Positions 17,233-26,680 of a stretch of DNA of 64,000 bases are shown piece by piece. Every line of letters begins with the position of its first letter. The first letter of the stretch is position 1. The notes under the pieces were generated by a model. The model saw only the letters and a list, made by a program, of their open reading frames with translations, ran no database searches and had not been told where the DNA came from. This DNA comes from Asticcacaulis tiandongensis. GTDB taxonomy: Bacteria; Pseudomonadota; Alphaproteobacteria; Caulobacterales; Caulobacteraceae. The stretch covers positions 62,001 through 126,000 of the forward strand of contig NZ_SSBC01000019.1 in the NCBI RefSeq assembly GCF_006475605.1, written 5' to 3'. Position numbers and translations under genes: made by a program.

Positions 17233-18236
17233 TGCTTGTGCCCCTGCGGGCTCAGGGAACAGGCAGGGGCGTCGTCCCAGCTTATCTCAACGGTCGTGTG
17301 GTCGATCTTATAGACCTCGGACAATGTGCGTTTAATAGCCGCTAAAACGCTGGCAGGGGTGTGGTCGGGGGCAATGCGGGCCTCTAGGGTCGCCGCCACC
17401 TTGCCGGAGGTAATCGACCAGACATGGACATGACTGACACTCAGGAGGCCGTTTACCTGCTGCGGCAGGTCGGTTTGCATCTGTTCGATATCGATATGTA
17501 CCGGTGCGCCTTCCATCAGAATATGCAGCGAATTTTTCAGCAGCGCCCAGCCACTGCGCAGGATCAGGGCCGACAGCAGAACGGACAATATCGGGTCTAT
17601 AGGCGTCCATCCGGTGAAATAGATAATCACGGCGGCAGCAATGGCCGCGACGGAGCCCAGCATATCGCCGATAACATGCAGCAGCGCGCCCTTGATATTG
17701 ACGTGCTCCTTATCACCACGGCTCAGGATGTAAAACACCAGTATGTTGACGCCTAAACCCAGAACGGCGACAATGAACATCGGGCCTGAAAGGATGGGTT
17801 GCGGATCGAGAAGCCGTGCCACTGCTTCCCATGTGATCCATACCACTAACCCCAGAAGTGTCAGGGCATTGACGAAACCGGCCAGCACCTCAAAACGCAT
17901 ATAGCCAAAGGTTTTACGCACATTGGACGCCTTGCGACCGAAACGGAACGCGGCCCAGGCCAGTGCCAGCGCGGCGGCATCGGTCAGCATATGTCCCGCG
18001 TCGGCAATCAGCGCCAGAGAGCCGGACAGAAGACCGCCGATCACTTCGGCAATCATAAATCCGAAGGTCAGGACAAAGCCGGTCAGGACGACCCGCTCAT
18101 TGGCCTGACTGACGGCGGGCGCATGGCTGTGGCCCGCATGATCATGTTCATGGTCGTGATCATGGTGCGCGTGCGACTTGTGGCCCTCGAATTTATGGGC
18201 AGCACAGGCTTTGTCTGTGTGGGAATGATCAGGCAT
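17229..18236 (-). CDS. Cation diffusion facilitator (zinc efflux, CzcD/ZitB type)
   Basis: A 335-residue inner-membrane metal/proton antiporter with a His-rich N-terminus (HAHHDHDHEHDHAGHSH) and six transmembrane helices. The zinc site helices show HMLTD (helix 2) and HVIGD (helix 5), the HxxxD pair typical of zinc transporters of this family. The cytoplasmic C-terminal domain (about 250-325) ends in a Cys/His tail. It is the first gene of an operon with an ArsR-type repressor, whose likely operator lies in the leader, so expression should rise with excess zinc. Confidence 0.92.
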   Translation of the reverse strand: MPDHSHTDKACAAHKFEGHKSHAHHDHDHEHDHAGHSHAPAVSQANERVVLTGFVLTFGFMIAEVIGGLLSGSLALIADAGHMLTDAAALALAWAAFRFGRKASNVRKTFGYMRFEVLAGFVNALTLLGLVVWITWEAVARLLDPQPILSGPMFIVAVLGLGVNILVFYILSRGDKEHVNIKGALLHVIGDMLGSVAAIAAAVIIYFTGWTPIDPILSVLLSALILRSGWALLKNSLHILMEGAPVHIDIEQMQTDLPQQVNGLLSVSHVHVWSITSGKVAATLEARIAPDHTPASVLAAIKRTLSEVYKIDHTTVEISWDDAPACSLSPQGHKH

Positions 18237-18258
18237 GGGGCAGGCCGCTCAAAACTAA

Positions 18259-18280
18259 TACATGAACATATATTCATGTA
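18259..18280. promoter_or_regulatory. ArsR/SmtB-type operator
   Basis: Perfect 8-bp arms TACATGAA and TTCATGTA separated by CATATA. Length and the TGAA/TTCA arms match SmtB/CzrA-type operators. It lies 23 bases before the efflux gene start. Confidence 0.75.
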
Positions 18281-18511
18281 ATTCGTCTCTGAACAAGGGC
18301 ATGGTTTTGAAATGCATCAACGGATTTACGAAGGGCTCGCGTATAAGTGACGGAACTTGATTAAATTGGCGCAATAAAAGGCGAATATGATCGATTTTCA
18401 GTCACGTCAGGGCACGGGTCAGAAGTGACCGGATGATCCTTCCTGTTGACGCACCAAAACAAACGCATTCGTAATCTGGAAAATGCGTCTCAAAAAACGA
18501 GAGAGGATAAT

Positions 18512-19726
18512 ATGCGTACCTTATCGGCGATTGCCCTGTGTCTGATGCTGGCCAGCCCTGCGGCGGCAGAAGTCGGCAAACGGTTTCCATCCGAAAAGCA
18601 GATCATTACCGACCGCGTTACCGGCAAACCCCTGACCGTTCTGACTTCGGGCCAGTTTGACGATTCGCGCATCTACCAGACCCATCCGCAATGGGCGCAG
18701 GACGGCGTGCATATCATCTTCCGTTCCGGTGAGCGTTCCGGTGATGGCACGCCGCAGATCTTTGCCGTCAATGAGCTGACCGGCGATATCATTCAGCTGA
18801 CGCACGGCAAGGGGGTCTATACCGGTTCCATCAATGTCGCGCGCCTGAGCCAGCAGGTTTATTATGTGCGCAACGAAGGCGGCAATAAACCCCAGACGGT
18901 GCAGGTCATTGACCTCGCGGCCTTGCTGGCGGACTCGGCCGCGGGCCAGATACGTCGTGAAGGGTATGAAAAAACGGTCGCGACCTTGCCCCAAGGCTTT
19001 ATTATGGCCGGTGGCTTCAGCCTCGATGCCGATGAAAAAACGGCCTATTTCGGCTTTGACCAGATCAAGGCGCCGCCGCGCCCGCAAGGTCAACCTGTGC
19101 CGCAGGTACCGGGCGGGATTCTGGCGATGAATCTTGAAACCGGTGCGACGCACGAAGTGGTGCGTACCGATTTCCGTATGGGCCACGTTCAGGCCAACCC
19201 GTTGAAATCCGGTGAGATCATGTATTGCTGGGAAACCGGCGGCGACGCGCCGCAACGCATGTGGATTGTCAATGCCGATGGCACGGGCAATCGTCCGGTA
19301 TATGAAGAAGGCCCCGATGACTGGGTGACCCATGAGCAATTCGCAGATGCCGACCATGTCGTCTTTAACCTGATGGGGCATACGGAGAAGCTGTCAAAGC
19401 GGGCCACCGGCATATTGGTGATCAATCTGCGCACCGGTATCATCGATAATCTGGGGCAGGTGCCGTTTACGTCCAAAGGGCGCAGCTACTGGCACAATGG
19501 CGTGACCTATGACGGCAAATATGTCGCTGGGGATGATTTTGACGGCAATGTCTTCCTGATCGATCGGGAAACACGTGAACAGCGCTTGCTGACCACGGGG
19601 CACCTGATGCGCCCTGACCATGCACACCCAAGCTTCAGCGCTGACAACAAGCGCGTGTTGATACAGTCGGGCATGTTAACGCAGGGTAAGAAACTGTCGC
19701 TGATTGTTGTACCGGTAGCTCAATAA
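18512..19726 (+). CDS. Oligogalacturonate-lyase-like beta-propeller protein (PL22 type)
   Basis: About 404 residues: a signal peptide (ends PAAAEVG), then WD40/TolB-like propeller blades. The start of the mature protein (ITDRVTGKPLTVLTSGQFDDSRIYQTHPQW) and repeated blades such as FRSGERSGDGTPQIF follow the pattern of oligogalacturonate lyases (PL22), which cut unsaturated galacturonate dimers from pectin. Family PL22 needs Mn and conserved histidines; several candidates (HGK, HVQ, HEQF, HAHPSF) are visible. I chose the ATG at 18512, preceded by GAGAGGA; the longer frame from 18446 would spoil the signal peptide. Confidence in PL22 itself is moderate; a TolB-like binding protein is the alternative. 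Confidence 0.65.
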   Translation: MRTLSAIALCLMLASPAAAEVGKRFPSEKQIITDRVTGKPLTVLTSGQFDDSRIYQTHPQWAQDGVHIIFRSGERSGDGTPQIFAVNELTGDIIQLTHGKGVYTGSINVARLSQQVYYVRNEGGNKPQTVQVIDLAALLADSAAGQIRREGYEKTVATLPQGFIMAGGFSLDADEKTAYFGFDQIKAPPRPQGQPVPQVPGGILAMNLETGATHEVVRTDFRMGHVQANPLKSGEIMYCWETGGDAPQRMWIVNADGTGNRPVYEEGPDDWVTHEQFADADHVVFNLMGHTEKLSKRATGILVINLRTGIIDNLGQVPFTSKGRSYWHNGVTYDGKYVAGDDFDGNVFLIDRETREQRLLTTGHLMRPDHAHPSFSADNKRVLIQSGMLTQGKKLSLIVVPVAQ

Positions 19727-19802
19727 ATCACTGATTTCACGAACAGGCCGCAACCGTTACCAAATGTAACCAGTCTTTGATTGTGCAGGGCAATAAGTGG
19801 TC

Positions 19803-19830
19803 TTGATTTACATCGCACCGCAACATAAAT
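19803..19830 (+). promoter_or_regulatory. Promoter of small RNA copy 1
   Basis: TTGATT (19803-19808) and ATAAAT (19825-19830) are spaced by 16 bases and place a start near 19837, just before the first RNA hairpin. Confidence 0.5.
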
Positions 19831-19836
19831 TGAGGA

Positions 19837-19920
19837 TGTACAGCGTTTAGGCGCTGTTGCCCTTCCTGGGCGTTTCCTCCCTGTAGACTTTAGCCGCGCC
19901 GAGATGCGCGGCTTTTTTTT
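19837..19920 (+). ncRNA. Small RNA with anti-SD motifs, copy 1
   Basis: A compact RNA of about 84 nt with three hairpins: CAGCGT-TTAG-GCGCTG (19841-19856), GCCC-TTCCT-GGGC (19859-19871) and a terminator AGCCGCGC/GCGCGGCT (19892-19913) with eight Ts. The unpaired CGTTTCCTCCCTG between hairpins 2 and 3 is complementary to Shine-Dalgarno sequences. A homologue with the same layout is at 52280-52362 on the other strand, and its first stem differs by changes that keep pairing. The design resembles CU-rich trans-acting RNAs of alphaproteobacteria, but I cannot assign a family. It could alternatively be a 3' UTR of the upstream gene, although a promoter is visible. Confidence 0.8.
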
Positions 19921-19954
19921 GCCCGTGCGCTGGCTTAAGCTTACCGGTCTGAGG

Positions 19955-21970
19955 TCAGGCGCGCAGGCTGTCCAATGGGGTCGGCTTATGGTGGTTTTTC
20001 ATCCACGATGCGAGGTCGGATTCCGGCATGGGCCGCCCGAGATGATAGCCCTGCATGGCCTCACATCCAAGGCCTTGCAGCAGGGTCTGGATCTCTTTGG
20101 TTTCGACACCTTCGCCGACAACCTCAATGCCCAGAGAATGGCCGAGATTGATAATCGCCTGAACCATTACCTGATCGGCTTCGGAATTGGGCAAATTACG
20201 GATAAAGGAGTTGTCGATCTTGATGCGGTCAACGCTAAGCTGACGCAAGGATGACAGCGAAGAATAACCGACACCGAAATCATCGATGGCAATACGGATG
20301 CCGGCATCAGACAGGGTTTTCAGCTTGTCCTGAACCGTACAGATATCCATTGCCGTTTCTTCGGTAACTTCGACCTCAAGGCGTTGAGGGGAAATGTTCA
20401 GGGCCTTCAGCGTATCGAGAATATAGGTATCGACGGGCAGACGCGACATCTCACGCGGAGACACATTCATGGCAACCCAGACATTGCCCGGATGTATAGC
20501 CTCCATACGGCAAATCATCTGGCAGACTTCGGCAATGATAAATTTCAGAAGGGGTTCTGACAGGCCGAGAATGGCGGCGGTTTCCACAATATCTGCGGGT
20601 GGCACCCAGCCATAGCGCGGATGCTTCCAGCGCAGAAGGGCTTCAAAATTACTGAGCCTGCGACCGCCTTCGCACATGATCGGCTGATACCAAAGCTGAA
20701 GTTCGCCGTCATTAAGGGCGCGCGACAAGTCGCGTTCAATATCACGCTTCATGCTGAGGCGGTTATCAAGATCCTCATCGAAGGCATAGTAACGGTTACG
20801 ACCGCCGCTTTTGGCGGCATAAAGCGCCGCATCGGCGCGGATCATCATTTCTGAGAAATCCTCACCCTTGCGCGACTCGAAAATACCAATGCTGATGCCG
20901 ACGCGACCGGCATCAAATCCGGCAAACGGCACCGAAATTTCCGCCACAATGCGATCGGCTATGATAGCCGGAATATTACGCGATTTATCAGACTCGAACA
21001 TGATGGCAAATTCATCGCCGCCCAGGCGCGCGATTGTAAAATCTTTTGACAGGGTGCGTTCCAGACGGCGGGCGACTTCGATCAGCACCTCGTCACCGGC
21101 ACGGTGGCCAAACACGTCATTGACCGATTTGAAGCCATCAAGATCAAGGATCATCAAACACAGGGGCTTGCGCGAGGCTTTTGAACGCGCACTGGTTTTG
21201 AGATCCACCGCATTCATAAAGCCACTGCGGTTAAGAAGGCCGGTCAGCGTATCATGGATAGCGCGATGACGCATTTCCTCGGCCACTTCCGTGGCAGTGA
21301 TGTGGGCGGTGCGCAGCGAGGCCGCAAGCGTCGTCGCCTTGTTCTTGCCGCGACTGCCGTCACGAAACATGGCCTGACTTTGCAACGCTGAACGTGCCAG
21401 CGCAAAGGTGTAGAGTATGGTGGCGGCAGTCAGGAAGTAACGGTCAAAGCTGCCGGAAAAGAGGCTCAGGCTGACCGCCATGGACATCAGCGGCGGGATC
21501 AGAAAGCTGATGGGAATATAGGCATAGGCATTACCGTGAGTCACCGCACCGGCGGTGATACCGCAAATGACCACCAGATAAAAATTCGCCTGTGGGGTGG
21601 TATAGCCGCCACACAGGGCGGGCATCAGCGCCCAGACACAGCCGGAAATGAACGCGGCGATCGTCGCCAGTTGAAAATGGCGGTCAACGCTCAGGCGGCT
21701 AAAGCCGCTGAACAGGCCTTTGGCGTCTGTTGTTGAGCCGGGCAAGGGCGCGCGGCAGATGCCGATCCGCACCAGATTAGCCGTGGTTGCGGCCAGAAAC
21801 CATAAAATGCCCGCCTCAAGTGAGGCGTAGTAGGCCGTCACCGCAGTCACAATCAGGCTGAGGATAAAGTTGATAGGTATAGATATTTGTACGCTGTGCC
21901 TGACAGCGACGAGCTGATCCAGACGGATAAGGTCGTCTAACAGGGGAGGGGCACGCTTAACGGAGTCCAT
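19955..21970 (-). CDS. Membrane GGDEF-EAL protein (c-di-GMP turnover)
   Basis: About 671 residues with an N-terminal membrane region of six or so helices (to about residue 205), a GGDEF domain (TGLLNRSGF, LDLDGFKSVND, RLGGDEFAI) and an EAL domain (NFEALLRW, IDDFGVGYSSL, GEGVETKE). Signature residues of both domains are present. The start used is the ATG at 21970; a GTG 15 bases earlier is possible. The membrane part is unlike that of the protein at 14788-16740, so the two are not recent duplicates and probably sense different things. Small RNA copy 1 ends 35 bases beyond its stop, converging with it. Confidence 0.9.
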   Translation of the reverse strand: MDSVKRAPPLLDDLIRLDQLVAVRHSVQISIPINFILSLIVTAVTAYYASLEAGILWFLAATTANLVRIGICRAPLPGSTTDAKGLFSGFSRLSVDRHFQLATIAAFISGCVWALMPALCGGYTTPQANFYLVVICGITAGAVTHGNAYAYIPISFLIPPLMSMAVSLSLFSGSFDRYFLTAATILYTFALARSALQSQAMFRDGSRGKNKATTLAASLRTAHITATEVAEEMRHRAIHDTLTGLLNRSGFMNAVDLKTSARSKASRKPLCLMILDLDGFKSVNDVFGHRAGDEVLIEVARRLERTLSKDFTIARLGGDEFAIMFESDKSRNIPAIIADRIVAEISVPFAGFDAGRVGISIGIFESRKGEDFSEMMIRADAALYAAKSGGRNRYYAFDEDLDNRLSMKRDIERDLSRALNDGELQLWYQPIMCEGGRRLSNFEALLRWKHPRYGWVPPADIVETAAILGLSEPLLKFIIAEVCQMICRMEAIHPGNVWVAMNVSPREMSRLPVDTYILDTLKALNISPQRLEVEVTEETAMDICTVQDKLKTLSDAGIRIAIDDFGVGYSSLSSLRQLSVDRIKIDNSFIRNLPNSEADQVMVQAIINLGHSLGIEVVGEGVETKEIQTLLQGLGCEAMQGYHLGRPMPESDLASWMKNHHKPTPLDSLRA

Positions 21971-22090
21971 TTTTACTCGCGACACAAATATGATCTGATG
22001 ACCGCGAGTGGTAAGTTAAGAACGTAACTATCCGCTTAAAATCTCAACAAAAACCGTTTTGCACGGGCAGAACAGACCCTGATTATTCAT

Positions 22091-23068
22091 TTACCCCTGC
22101 ATTAGCCCCTGCACACGGGCAAAATTGAGGAACAGCGGACCCCAGTCAAGATCAGGGTTTGTCAGCCCGTAGCCATGACCGCCTTTGGGATAAAGATGGG
22201 TCTCGACCGCGACACCTGCCTGTTTCAGGGCGGCGCGCAGCAGCAGCGCATTTTCCACCGGCACGGTGGCGTCATCTTCACTATGGACGATAAAGGTCGG
22301 GGGCGTTTGAGACGTTACCTGCTGTTCGGTGGAATAAAGTTCCGTTTTTGCCTCGTCGGCATCAGCCCCGATCAGGTTTTCACGGGAACCCTTATGGGTA
22401 ACATCGGGCCGCATGGTCACGACTGGATAGATGGGCGCACTGAGAAACGGTCGGGCGCTTAAGGTATCGGCGTCATCAATGGGGGTATAGACCTTTGCGT
22501 CAAAACGCGTGGCGAGTGAGGCGCAGAGATGGCCACCAGCGCTGAAACCCATGACGCCGACTTTTTCCGCCACGATTCCAAAATCGTCCGCCTTACGGCG
22601 GATCAGGCGCATCGCGCGCTGGGCATCCATCAGCGGCACATCGGAAGCTTTTTCCCAGCCTTCGGCAGGCATACGATAGATCAGGACAAAAGCCGTAATA
22701 CCATTCGTGGCCAGAAACCGTGCAATATTGCGGCCTTCCTTATCAACCGAGGCAATGCGGTAGCCACCCCCAGGAATTACCAGCATGGCCGCGCCATTGG
22801 GTTTCGTCGGACGGTAAACCCCGATACGCGGGCGGGTTACGCCCCATGTCCGACCAAACGGCGGTGTACCTGAGACTTCGGTGGTTTCCTTAAGCGAGGT
22901 ATTGATCAGACCCGAAGCCCCGTTGGGCCATAGATCGATATATTCGGTCGTCTCCATCGGTGACGGCGGTGTCTCAGATGCCTGCGCTTGCGCTGCCCCC
23001 GTGATCGTCAGCACAGATGCGGCCCCTAACAGGCCGGACGACAACAGTTGGCGACGATCAACAGACAT
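22091..23068 (-). CDS. Alpha/beta hydrolase, acetyl-esterase type, exported
   Basis: A 325-residue enzyme with a Tat-like signal (DRRQLLSSG, cleavage after AQA). The serine hydrolase triad is visible: Ser in GFSAGGHL (about residue 175), Asp in HSEDDATVPV (about 267) and His in KGGHGYGL (about 300). The GGGYRIAS oxyanion segment fits the BD-FAE/acetylxylan-esterase-like group, which removes acetyl or feruloyl groups from plant polysaccharides. It fits the surrounding GH43, PL22 and GH2 genes as a periplasmic de-esterifying enzyme. The exact ester is unknown. Confidence 0.75.
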   Translation of the reverse strand: MSVDRRQLLSSGLLGAASVLTITGAAQAQASETPPSPMETTEYIDLWPNGASGLINTSLKETTEVSGTPPFGRTWGVTRPRIGVYRPTKPNGAAMLVIPGGGYRIASVDKEGRNIARFLATNGITAFVLIYRMPAEGWEKASDVPLMDAQRAMRLIRRKADDFGIVAEKVGVMGFSAGGHLCASLATRFDAKVYTPIDDADTLSARPFLSAPIYPVVTMRPDVTHKGSRENLIGADADEAKTELYSTEQQVTSQTPPTFIVHSEDDATVPVENALLLRAALKQAGVAVETHLYPKGGHGYGLTNPDLDWGPLFLNFARVQGLMQG

Positions 23069-23214
23069 TACATTTCCTCATTTTGATTTTGTGACCCAAG
23101 ATTAGGCCCAGATGATGGCTTTCGTCCAGCCCAGCCTGTGAGACAGAGATTGCTTTGGCGCTTAAGCGGTGCATTATGCGGCCATAACAAAGATATATTT
23201 CAGGGAAGATCATA

Positions 23215-25275
23215 ATGGGCGCTTTTGTCCGGAAACACGCAATCTGGGCCGTTTTTGCCCTGATGGCCGCCTTGTCCTTGTCCGTCATTGCCATCAGTCG
23301 CGGTGAAAGCGTCAATGCCTTATGGATCATCGCCGCTGCCGTGTCCGTGCATCTGGTAGCCTATCGCTACTACAGCCGCTATATCGCCGAACATGTCATG
23401 AAACTGAATGCACACCGCGCGACGCCGGCGGTGACGCAGAATGACGGACTTGATTTTGTGTCAACGCCCAAAAGCGTTCTGTTCGGACACCATTTTGCGG
23501 CCATTGCCGGGGCGGGGCCGCTGGTCGGGCCGGTGCTGGCCGCACAGATGGGCTATCTGCCCGGTATTTTATGGATTTTGGCCGGTGTGGTTCTGGCCGG
23601 TGCCGTGCAGGATTTCATGATCCTGTTTATCTCCATGCGACGCGGCGGGCGCTCACTGGGGGAACTGATCCGCAGTGAAATGGGGACTGTGCCGGGGATT
23701 ATTGCCCTGTTCGGGGCCTTTATGATCATGGTCATTATTCTGGCGGTGCTGTCGCTGATTGTTGTCAAGGCGCTGGTCGGCAGCCCGTGGGGCACGTTTA
23801 CGGTGGCTATGACCATACCGATTGCGCTCCTGATGGGTATCTATACGCGGTTTATCCGGCCCGGACGCATTGGCGAGGTGTCAATTATCGGCTTTGTGCT
23901 GTTGATGGCGGCCATTGTGTTCGGGCAGAACGTCGCCTACTCGCCGGTGCTGGCCCCTTTGTTTACGCTGACGGCCGAACAATTGTGCTGGGCGCTGATT
24001 ATCTATGGCGGGGTGGCCTCGGTTCTGCCGGTGTGGCTGTTGCTGGCCCCGCGTGATTATCTGTCAACCTTCCTGAAGATCGGGGCGATCATCGCTCTGG
24101 CCATAGGTATTGTTGTCATGGCTCCGCAAATGCAAATGCCTGCCCTGACGAAGTTTGTCGATGGCACGGGGCCGGTTTGGTCGGGCAGTCTGTTCCCCTT
24201 CCTGTTTATCACCATTGCCTGTGGCGCGGTGTCGGGCTTCCATTCGCTGATTGCCTCAGGCACAACGCCAAAGCTGATTGCCAATGAACTGGATGCGCGT
24301 TTTATTGGCTATGGCGCCATGCTGATGGAATCCTTTGTGGCGGTCATGGCTCTGGTGGCGGCGTCGATCATCGATCCCGGCATCTATTTTACCATGAACA
24401 GTCCCGGTGCCATTGTCGGCCAGACGTCCGAAAGTGCGGCGGCGGCTGTAACGGCTATGGGCTTCCCCATTGAGGCCGCGACCATTGCCCAGACGGCGAA
24501 GGATGTCGGAGAAACGACCATTATCTCACGTGCCGGTGGTGCGCCAACTCTGGCGGTCGGCATGGCCGAGATTTTCTCACATGTCTTCGGCGGCAAGGCG
24601 ATGATGGCCTTCTGGTATCACTTCGCCATCCTGTTTGAGGCCCTGTTCATCCTGACCGCCGTTGATGCCGGTACGCGGGCGGGGCGCTTTATGTTGCAGG
24701 ATCTGATCGGTACGGCGGTGCCGAAATTCCGCGATACCTCGGCCCTGATGCCGTCTCTGGTGGCAACCGGACTATGTGTAGCGGCATGGGGGTATTTCCT
24801 CTATCAGGGGGTGACCGATCCGCTTGGGGGGGTAAACACCCTGTGGCCGCTGTTCGGCATATCCAATCAGATGCTGGCAGCCGTGGCCCTTATTCTGGGC
24901 ACGGTTGTCCTGTTCAAGATGAAGCGTCAGAAATATGCCTGGGTCACGGGGTTGCCTGCGGCCTGGCTTATTGTCTGCACCTTGACAGCGGGTCTTCTCA
25001 AGCTGTTTTCGCCCGATCCGGCGGTGGGCTTTGTGTCCCACGCCAATCGCTTTTCAGCCGCGCTGGCTTCGGGGGAGATTCTGGCACCGGCTAAATCTTT
25101 GGCCGATATGGAAAAGATCATCCGCAATGACTGGATCAATGCCAGCCTGTGTGTGCTCTTTATTGCGGTGGTCGTCAGCATCCTGATTTACGGGATTATG
25201 GCGGCCCTAAAGGCACTGCGTAACCCTGAACCGACCGCTAAAGAAACGGAAGCCGTCATTGTGGCGGCGGAGTAG
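23215..25275 (+). CDS. cstA: CstA/BtsT-family pyruvate or peptide transporter
   Basis: A 686-residue inner-membrane protein with about 16 to 18 transmembrane helices. The GHHFAAIAGAGPLVGPVLAAQMG segment split across residues 86-108 and the GFHSLIASGTTPK motif are hallmarks of the CstA family. Members take up pyruvate (BtsT, CstA) or peptides during carbon limitation. A strong ribosome site (CAGGGAAG) precedes the ATG. The small YbdD/YjiX-type partner follows 4 bases downstream, the usual arrangement. Confidence 0.93.
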   Translation: MGAFVRKHAIWAVFALMAALSLSVIAISRGESVNALWIIAAAVSVHLVAYRYYSRYIAEHVMKLNAHRATPAVTQNDGLDFVSTPKSVLFGHHFAAIAGAGPLVGPVLAAQMGYLPGILWILAGVVLAGAVQDFMILFISMRRGGRSLGELIRSEMGTVPGIIALFGAFMIMVIILAVLSLIVVKALVGSPWGTFTVAMTIPIALLMGIYTRFIRPGRIGEVSIIGFVLLMAAIVFGQNVAYSPVLAPLFTLTAEQLCWALIIYGGVASVLPVWLLLAPRDYLSTFLKIGAIIALAIGIVVMAPQMQMPALTKFVDGTGPVWSGSLFPFLFITIACGAVSGFHSLIASGTTPKLIANELDARFIGYGAMLMESFVAVMALVAASIIDPGIYFTMNSPGAIVGQTSESAAAAVTAMGFPIEAATIAQTAKDVGETTIISRAGGAPTLAVGMAEIFSHVFGGKAMMAFWYHFAILFEALFILTAVDAGTRAGRFMLQDLIGTAVPKFRDTSALMPSLVATGLCVAAWGYFLYQGVTDPLGGVNTLWPLFGISNQMLAAVALILGTVVLFKMKRQKYAWVTGLPAAWLIVCTLTAGLLKLFSPDPAVGFVSHANRFSAALASGEILAPAKSLADMEKIIRNDWINASLCVLFIAVVVSILIYGIMAALKALRNPEPTAKETEAVIVAAE

Positions 25276-25279
25276 GGCC

Positions 25280-25492
25280 ATGCTGAGTTGGAAAGATAAG
25301 CTGTCATCCGTCGGCAAATGTCTATGTGACAGTGCGCGCCTGATGGTCGGGGTGCCGGACTATGAGGCCTATGTTGCCCATATTCGAAAGACGCACCCCG
25401 ACACGGAGCCCATGACCTACGACGCCTTTTTCCGTAACCGCCAGCAGGCGCGCTATGGCGGTGGTGGAAAAGACGGGTTTCGCTGCTGCTGA
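25280..25492 (+). CDS. YbdD/YjiX family small protein, CstA partner
   Basis: A 70-residue protein starting at the ATG 4 bases after cstA. The MVGVPDYEAYVAHIRKTHPD segment and the MTYDAFFRNRQQARYG segment define the YbdD/YjiX family, whose genes nearly always follow cstA/btsT and are needed for transporter function in the cases studied. The C-terminus ends in RCC. The upstream in-frame extension to 25259 lies inside cstA and is not used. Its stop abuts the stop of the converging GH43-like gene. Confidence 0.9.
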   Translation: MLSWKDKLSSVGKCLCDSARLMVGVPDYEAYVAHIRKTHPDTEPMTYDAFFRNRQQARYGGGGKDGFRCC

Positions 25493-26497
25493 CTATTCCG
25501 GCGCTTTAAGCGGTGTTGTCACTGGTGCATTACGATCAATCCTCAGCCAGCCGTCTTTATACACCAGCTCCCCAAGCTGGATGACGGTGCGTTGCCCCCA
25601 ATAGGGATCACTGGCCACTTCCGGGGCGGCGTGCTGATGCACAAAATAATAGATGAAAGCCTTGCCGTCATTGATGAGAATATCAGGGTGCTGGCCTTTG
25701 AAATTATCTGTCGGGTATTGGCCGGGCGCTTCAAGAATCCGGTCGGGTTGAAGCTCCCAGTTTTCGGCATCGGTCGAGCGCAGGACAATCAGCCCCTTCC
25801 ACGCATCGGCGATCAGCCAGTAATAGCCGTTAAATTCAAAGACCTTGGGGCCTTCGGAGCCAATATCCGCTACCGGTTTTTCATGGCGCGTCCAGGTTTT
25901 CAGGTCTTTGCTGTCGGCGGCGAACAGGCGGCTCTGCTGGCGTTCATCCTTGAACCACATCCGGTAGGTGTCCCCAAGCTTATAGACGCCAGCATCGATG
26001 ACCCGCTCCGATCCCAGATCGACCGGTCCCTCGCATGTCCAGTTTTGCAGGTCGGTGCTGCTAAGGTGGACAATCTTGCGCGGCGCATTCCAGTTATTAA
26101 ACACGCCCGGCACCACGGTAATAAACAGGTGGTGCACACCGTTTTCAGTGAAGATTTCCGGTGCCCACAGGGTTTCGCCGGTGCAAGCTGGCGGAATATT
26201 GGCTTCACCCGCATAGGCCCAGTTCAGGCCATCTTCGGAAGTCGCTATGCCAATCTTTGTGCCATGTACCCATGACACATCGCCTTCAGACTCGGGTTTC
26301 AGGTTGGCGCGACGATTGGTGTAAAACATCTTCCAATGCTTTTCGCCGGTGTCATAGACAACCGCCACGTCGGCCGCACCGTCATAGACCGGATCACGGA
26401 ACAGGGGCTTGGGTGCTTCGCTATGAGCCTCCGGCAGAGTCGCGCAAGCCGTCAGGGCCGTCAGTAGAGCGATACCGGAGATAAGGGGTTTGAGCAT
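25493..26497 (-). CDS. GH43-like glycosidase lipoprotein
   Basis: A 334-residue protein with a lipoprotein signal (LLTALTAC; lipidated Cys at about residue 18). The propeller carries LFRDPVYDGAADV (candidate base Asp), WAPEIFTENG, VIDAGVYKLGDTYRMWFKDE (second Asp) and GSEGPKVFEF (candidate acid Glu). The order and the IDA/KDE/EGP triplet match the protein at 12731-13711, so the two belong to the same GH43-like subgroup. The lipid anchor would keep it at the periplasmic or outer surface. Substrate unknown; likely a plant-polysaccharide side chain. Confidence 0.7.
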   Translation of the reverse strand: MLKPLISGIALLTALTACATLPEAHSEAPKPLFRDPVYDGAADVAVVYDTGEKHWKMFYTNRRANLKPESEGDVSWVHGTKIGIATSEDGLNWAYAGEANIPPACTGETLWAPEIFTENGVHHLFITVVPGVFNNWNAPRKIVHLSSTDLQNWTCEGPVDLGSERVIDAGVYKLGDTYRMWFKDERQQSRLFAADSKDLKTWTRHEKPVADIGSEGPKVFEFNGYYWLIADAWKGLIVLRSTDAENWELQPDRILEAPGQYPTDNFKGQHPDILINDGKAFIYYFVHQHAAPEVASDPYWGQRTVIQLGELVYKDGWLRIDRNAPVTTPLKAPE

Positions 26498-26663
26498 TGG
26501 GGCCTCGCTGAATTTTTAAATTGGCAACACCCTAGCTTCCTGATCAGACGTGAGCAAATTAAATCACAATTACTCAGACTTTTCGTGTGTCGCGTCGCCT
26601 GAAGACCCGTCATATCTGTAATATTTGCAGGCACTTTTTGAACCGGCTGCGCGCTTAATGCAC

Positions 26664-26680
26664 TTGCGAATGATTTTCAA
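26664..26680 (+). promoter_or_regulatory. Fur-like site of the second iron operon
   Basis: TTGCGAATGATTTTCAA, close to the sites at 6329 and 8431, lies 104-120 bases before the DUF4198 gene. It suggests that this operon is iron-repressed together with tonB and the siderophore receptor. Confidence 0.55.
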
